Shown here: positions 35,481 to 38,913 of the stretch, one piece after another | Layout: each line of letters begins with the position of its first letter | How positions within the stretch are numbered: the stretch's first letter is position 1 | From: Clostridiales bacterium | Lineage (GTDB): Bacteria > Bacillota > Clostridia > Christensenellales > CAG-138 | Assembly: GCA_031270585.1 (NCBI GenBank) | Contig: JAISXK010000087.1 | Span: 1 to 38,913, forward strand | Length of the DNA: 38,913 nt | Direction of reading: 5' to 3' | The notes under the pieces: generated by a model | Told to the model about the DNA's origin: nothing | Databases searched by the model: none | Seen by the model: the letters and a program-made list of their open reading frames with translations, nothing else | Program-made: the position numbers and the translations under genes

Positions 35481-35578
35481 CGCTCATAAACCCCATAAAA
35501 TAGGGTAAGTATAGCGCGCGTACGCGAATCATGTTTTACGCGCAATGTGACATTCTGGCAACATCTGCCCCCATATGC

Positions 35579-35607
35579 TTGAGAATGCCCCGCCCTGTGC
35601 TTACAAT
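35579..35607 (+). promoter_or_regulatory. Promoter of the GH13 gene
   Basis: TTGAGA (35579-35584), 17 bp, TACAAT (35602-35607). A GC-rich hairpin (GGCGG..GGGCG with CGCCC..CCGCC, about 35617-35650) lies in the leader. Confidence 0.58.
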
Positions 35608-35683
35608 ACTAAGTATGGCGGGGGCGGTAACGAGCGCCCCTCCGCCGCCGCAACGATTACTACGGAAAGGACTTTGCCTGGCA

Positions 35684-37666
35684 ATGGGCGCGATGCACAA
35701 CTCGCTTTTGCTGCGTTTTCGCAACCCGCAGGGCCCGCTTGAAACGGGCGGCGAAACAAAAATAGCCATATATTTAAGCGATGAGCTGCAACACGCAAGT
35801 GTATCGCTTTGCGTGTGGGCGCAAAACGGGCGGCGCGTCATCCCCATGCTGCGGGAGGCGGGGTTTCGCAGCGCATGGTACCACGCCATTTTGCGGGCGA
35901 CGGATACACCGGGCCTTATGTGGTACCATTTTATCATCGAGCAACCGGGCAAGGCCGCGCTTTTTTACGGCGCAAACCACGGCTGTGGCGCGCTTTGCGA
36001 GGGCGATCCGCCGGGTTACCAGATTACCGTTTACCGGAAGGGTTTTCAAACGCCGCGATGGTTCCGCGAAGGCGTCATGTATCAAATCTTTCCCGACAGG
36101 TTTAAAAAAAGCGGCCAAAACATACAAAACGCCGCGTACCACCGGGCGCTTGGCAGGGATATCACCCTGCATAACGATTGGAATGAACCGCCCTGCCATA
36201 CGCCCCGTGCGGGACAGGCGCATTACACCCCCACGGATTTTTTTGGCGGAGACCTTGCGGGCATAAAAAGCGCGTTGCCGTATCTCAAGGCGTTGGGGGT
36301 TACGTGCATCTACCTGAACCCCGTGTTTGAAAGCGGATCCAACCACCGGTACGACACGGCGAATTATAAAAAAATTGATCCGCTGCTGGGCAGCGAAGCG
36401 TCGCTCAAAGCGCTTGCCGCCGCCGCAAAAAGGTTGGGTATACGGCTTATGCTGGACGGCGTGTTTTCTCATACGGGGGCGGACAGCGTGTATTTTAACA
36501 AATATGGCCGCTATCCCGGCGAAGGCGCCTACCAGACGGAAACGTCCCCTTACCGCAGCTGGTACAAATTCGATGAGGAAAACGCCGGCTACGGCATATG
36601 GTGGGGCTTCCCGGAACTGCCCGAAGTGAACGAACGCAACGCGGGATATGAAGCGTTTATCATCACCGGCAAAGATAGCGTTATCCGCCATTGGGCGAAG
36701 GCCGGCGCTACCAGCTGGCGGCTGGATGTGGCCGACGAACTGCCCGACGCGTTTATAAAAAAGCTATACGCAAACGTAAAGGCCATAGACGCGCAGGGCG
36801 TGGTGCTGGGCGAAGTGTGGGAGGACGCGTCCAACAAGGAAGCCTATGGCGAGCGCCGGCAATACGTATATGGCGATGAACTGGACAGCGTGATGAATTA
36901 CCCCTTCCGGCAAGCGGTGCTGGATTATCTCTTGGGGGCCGGTACGGCGCAATCGCTGAATTTCACATTGCAGTGCCAGCGGGAAAACTATCCCAAGCCC
37001 TTTTATTACGCGCTGATGAATATGCTCTCCACTCACGACAGCGTGCGCGCGCTCACGGCTTTGGGCGGCGCGCCCGGACGGGATGCGCTAAGCCGCGAGG
37101 CACAGGCAGACTTTCAACTGACGGCGGATATGCTTCAGCTTGCGCATAAACGCTTTTTGATCGCCACCGCCATACAGATGGCGGCGCCCGGCGTTCCGGG
37201 TATTTACTACGGCGATGAGGCCGGCATGACCGGCATGGCAGACCCCTTTAACAGGGGCGCCTATCCTTGGGGAAGAGAAGATAAGACGCTTTTAGCGGCC
37301 GTCACCGCGTATGCGGCGGCACGCGGCGGTAGCGCCGCCATGCGCGGCGGCTTTTGCCGTATGGGCGCGATAGGCAACGATATATTTGTTATCGCGCGGT
37401 ATACGGCGGGTGGGCGGGACGCTTTTTTAAATAAGGCCGGCGAAAGCGCCGCCATACTGCTTTGCAACCGTGCGGAACAACCGCAGCGCGCGCTCTTTTG
37501 CCCGGATGATTTTATGGAGGGGCCCGACGCCAATGTGCCGCTCAACCCCTGCGGCGCCTGGCGGGACGCGCGCACAGGCAAAACGTATATCTGCGGCGGC
37601 ATATTCGACCTGGAACTGCCGCCGCTTTCAGCCAGCCTGCTCATAAAGAGAAGCGGCCCGGAATAA
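35684..37666 (+). CDS. GH13 alpha-glucan hydrolase (neopullulanase/cyclomaltodextrinase type)
   Basis: 660 residues from ATG 35684. An N-terminal beta domain (~1-120) is followed by the GH13 barrel: VMYQIFPDRF, GGDLAGIKSALPYLKALGV, DGVFSHTG (258-265), the nucleophile D348 in SWRLDVADE, acid/base E377 in VVLGEVWED, and the H451-D452 pair in LSTHDS. APGVPGIYYGDEAGMTG follows. The N-terminal module plus barrel order is typical of neopullulanase/cyclomaltodextrinase/maltogenic amylases. There is no signal peptide, so it acts in the cytoplasm, consistent with a partner role for GlgP. The open frame extends to 35531, but the promoter at 35579-35607 makes that start unlikely; AAAGG lies 12 bases ahead of the chosen ATG. 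Confidence 0.88.
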   Translation: MGAMHNSLLLRFRNPQGPLETGGETKIAIYLSDELQHASVSLCVWAQNGRRVIPMLREAGFRSAWYHAILRATDTPGLMWYHFIIEQPGKAALFYGANHGCGALCEGDPPGYQITVYRKGFQTPRWFREGVMYQIFPDRFKKSGQNIQNAAYHRALGRDITLHNDWNEPPCHTPRAGQAHYTPTDFFGGDLAGIKSALPYLKALGVTCIYLNPVFESGSNHRYDTANYKKIDPLLGSEASLKALAAAAKRLGIRLMLDGVFSHTGADSVYFNKYGRYPGEGAYQTETSPYRSWYKFDEENAGYGIWWGFPELPEVNERNAGYEAFIITGKDSVIRHWAKAGATSWRLDVADELPDAFIKKLYANVKAIDAQGVVLGEVWEDASNKEAYGERRQYVYGDELDSVMNYPFRQAVLDYLLGAGTAQSLNFTLQCQRENYPKPFYYALMNMLSTHDSVRALTALGGAPGRDALSREAQADFQLTADMLQLAHKRFLIATAIQMAAPGVPGIYYGDEAGMTGMADPFNRGAYPWGREDKTLLAAVTAYAAARGGSAAMRGGFCRMGAIGNDIFVIARYTAGGRDAFLNKAGESAAILLCNRAEQPQRALFCPDDFMEGPDANVPLNPCGAWRDARTGKTYICGGIFDLELPPLSASLLIKRSGPE

Positions 37667-37709
37667 CGACGTATACGCGTGTTTATAGAGTACAAAAAGA
37701 GGGTAGATT

Positions 37710-38144
37710 ATGTTTAACGGACGATATGGGAACGACAATTTGAACCGAACGCTGTGTATGGCGGCGTTTATACTGGTAACGCTTAACGCCATAATAAGCG
37801 TTTTCGCGCGGGATTCGGCGTTGCGCATGGTGCTGCTGCCGGTGGGGTTTTCCTTGTTCGCCTTTGCGGTCTTTCGCATGTTATCGCGCAATATAAACAC
37901 GCGTAAAAAGGAGAACGAAAATTTTTTGCGCATGAGCATGCCGCTCAGAACCCGCTTTTACGCATGGCGCGACAAGGCGCCGCGCGCGCAGCGGACCGGG
38001 AAGAACCCAACATTCAGCGATATGCGCAAGTACAAATATTTTTCCTGCACGCAATGCGCGCAAAGGCTGCGCGTACCGCGCAAAAAGGGCAAGCTGCTCG
38101 TTACTTGCAGCCGTTGCGGAAACAAATTTGAGATAAAATCATGA
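37710..38144 (+). CDS. Membrane protein with C-terminal zinc ribbon
   Basis: 144 residues. Two hydrophobic helices (~14-33 and 39-57) are followed by a basic linker and a zinc ribbon, C113/C116 and C133/C136 (CTQCAQRLRVPRKKGKLLV then CSRCGNKFEI). The ribbon resembles those of small clostridial membrane proteins and zinc-ribbon MJ0042-type motifs. Function unknown. The start ATG 37710 has GAGGG 7 bases upstream. It follows the GH13 gene by 43 bp and precedes the DUF1858 gene by 19 bp. Confidence 0.75.
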   Translation: MFNGRYGNDNLNRTLCMAAFILVTLNAIISVFARDSALRMVLLPVGFSLFAFAVFRMLSRNINTRKKENENFLRMSMPLRTRFYAWRDKAPRAQRTGKNPTFSDMRKYKYFSCTQCAQRLRVPRKKGKLLVTCSRCGNKFEIKS

Positions 38145-38163
38145 TATAAGGGAGAATACTACA

Positions 38164-38382
38164 ATGCGGGTAACAAAGGAAATGACCATTGCGAATATAT
38201 TGAATATGGACGAGGGCATCGCCGATATCCTGATGAGCGCCGGCATGCATTGCCTTGGCTGCGCAATGGCCCACGGTGAAGACTTGGGGCAGGCGTGCGC
38301 CGTGCATGGCATTGACGCGAATGAGATGGTCGCAAATATAAATATGTATTTGGAGGATCAGGAGAACCGGGCTAAAGTATAG
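38164..38382 (+). CDS. DUF1858 redox-disulfide domain protein
   Basis: 72 residues. The pattern VTKEMTIANILNMDEGIADIL and HCLGCAMAHGEDLGQAC (C30 and C33 as CxxC) is that of DUF1858, a small domain found with hybrid-cluster proteins and other anaerobic redox enzymes. AAGGGAG precedes the ATG. Its proximity to rubredoxin (24 bp downstream) suggests a shared redox or oxygen-stress role, which is inference. Confidence 0.88.
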   Translation: MRVTKEMTIANILNMDEGIADILMSAGMHCLGCAMAHGEDLGQACAVHGIDANEMVANINMYLEDQENRAKV

Positions 38383-38406
38383 TTTGATGGAAGGAGGTTT
38401 GGGTTC

Positions 38407-38562
38407 ATGAAATACGTATGCAAGATATGCGGTTACGAGTACGACCCCGCCGCCGGCGACCCTGATAATGGCGTCGCGCCGGGCACGCCGTTCGAGTCGC
38501 TGCCGGATGATTGGGCTTGCCCCATCTGCGGCGTGGGCAAGGATGAATTTGAACAGGCTTAA
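38407..38562 (+). CDS. Rubredoxin
   Basis: 51 residues, standard size. Iron ligands C5/C8 (YVCKICGYEYDP) and C38/C41 (WACPICGVGKDEFE) are all present, with the aromatic Y/F/W core. It carries electrons in anaerobes, for example to oxygen- or superoxide-reducing enzymes. AAGGAGG lies 9 bases before ATG 38407. It ends the downstream run on this strand before two hairpins. Confidence 0.97.
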   Translation: MKYVCKICGYEYDPAAGDPDNGVAPGTPFESLPDDWACPICGVGKDEFEQA

Positions 38563-38597
38563 ACAAAGGTACGCCTCACGCTAAACACCCATAAAAC

Positions 38598-38658
38598 CGG
38601 GCCGTGTGGATAAGCATTGAAAACGTTTATCGATACGGCCCGAACCTTTCGGGGTTTT
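38598..38658 (+). terminator. Overlapping hairpins after rubredoxin
   Basis: CGGGCCGT (38598-38605) pairs with ACGGCCCG (38635-38642), extended by GATAA/TTATC inside. CCCGAA (38639-38644) pairs with TTCGGG (38648-38653) followed by GTTTTG. The two stems share bases 38639-38642 and exclude each other. A third short stem TCCCCG/CGGGGA lies at 38664-38679. Confidence 0.6.
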
Positions 38659-38779
38659 GCGCCTCCCCGCGTTCGGGGATATGTATTTTTATTCACCCTA
38701 TCCGCGTGGCGATACAATCCCATCATATCGTAACCAATCCAATCAACCACATTGGGAATAGGGCGATTAGCTTTCTTTA

Positions 38780-38808
38780 TTGACGGGCGGCGGCCAAAAA
38801 GGTACACT
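38780..38808 (+). promoter_or_regulatory. Promoter of the C-S lyase gene
   Basis: TTGACG (38780-38785), 17 bp, TACACT (38803-38808), about 33 bp before the start codon. Confidence 0.62.
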
Positions 38809-38841
38809 CTTGTTAACATATGTTGATGGGGGATGCCGGCC

Positions 38842-38913
38842 ATGCGGTATTCGTTTGATAAAGAGATAGACCGCAACAATACATCCAGTATGAAGTGGGA
38901 TTTTAAAGCCGCC
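38842..38913 (+). CDS. MalY/PatB-family C-S lyase, N-terminal fragment
   Basis: Only 24 codons are visible before the right edge. MRYSFDKEIDRNNTSSMKWD matches the start pattern of MalY/PatB-type PLP enzymes (cystathionine beta-lyase-like, class I/II aminotransferase fold), which usually read FD-x-x-IDR-x-NTxSxKWD. No catalytic residues are in view. A GGGGG ribosome site lies about 10 bases upstream and a good promoter at 38780-38808. Confidence 0.65.
   Translation, partial: MRYSFDKEIDRNNTSSMKWDFKAA

Noticed and set aside
35531..35683. N-terminal extension of the GH13 enzyme
   Set aside because: The extension overlaps the promoter at 35579-35607 and has no signal-peptide or domain character.

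Overview
The window looks like chromosome from an anaerobic, spore-forming member of the Clostridia with fairly high GC (mid-to-upper 50s by eye). The clues are spoIIR and a SpoIID-domain protein, the Firmicutes-style blocks rpmH-rnpA-yidD-yidC-khpB-mnmE and secA-prfB, an nfeD/floA pair, a rubredoxin and a DUF1858 protein. No phage, transposase, CRISPR array, tRNA or rRNA was found. A high-GC clostridial gut lineage would fit, but the genus cannot be fixed from this sequence.

Left part (1-9.0 kb, minus strand): the 5' end of a type IIA topoisomerase B-subunit gene; an EamA transporter with its own promoter; a regulator-ygeY-ygeW cluster (ureido/diaminopropionate-type catabolism, without ygeX); a secreted SpoIID-like protein with six SH3b repeats; and ychF. 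One unknown anchored protein is on the plus strand at 9.1 kb. Next come tsaD, a TIGR01906 membrane protein and glgP on the minus strand.

Middle (13.9-20.2 kb, plus strand): nfeD, a small zinc-ribbon membrane protein, floA and a disordered anchored protein form a membrane-domain cluster. They are followed by a PIG-V-like glycosyltransferase, a two-gene chromate-type transporter and spoIIR. On the minus strand from 20.3 to 25.0 kb are a DUF1292 gene and the mnmE-khpB-yidC-yidD-rnpA-rpmH cluster. In many Firmicutes this cluster adjoins dnaA/oriC. Here rpmH faces away from a 584-bp intergenic region with two divergent promoters, and no dnaA or convincing DnaA box is present.

Right part (25.6-38.9 kb, all plus strand): murC, a tandem HD/HD-GYP protein, secA and prfB (with a programmed +1 frameshift). 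Then comes a three-gene set of HSL-type esterase, condensation/AATase-like acyltransferase and zinc-ribbon six-helix membrane protein, which is the best candidate here for an uncharacterised system. After it lie a cytoplasmic GH13 enzyme, a zinc-ribbon membrane protein, a DUF1858 protein, rubredoxin and the start of a MalY/PatB-type C-S lyase. GlgP and the GH13 enzyme together suggest intracellular glycogen or maltodextrin turnover.

Several intergenic regions carry well-formed sigma-A-type promoters (17-18 bp spacers) and repeats or hairpins that may be regulatory. All names rest on motif recognition by reading, not on database searches.
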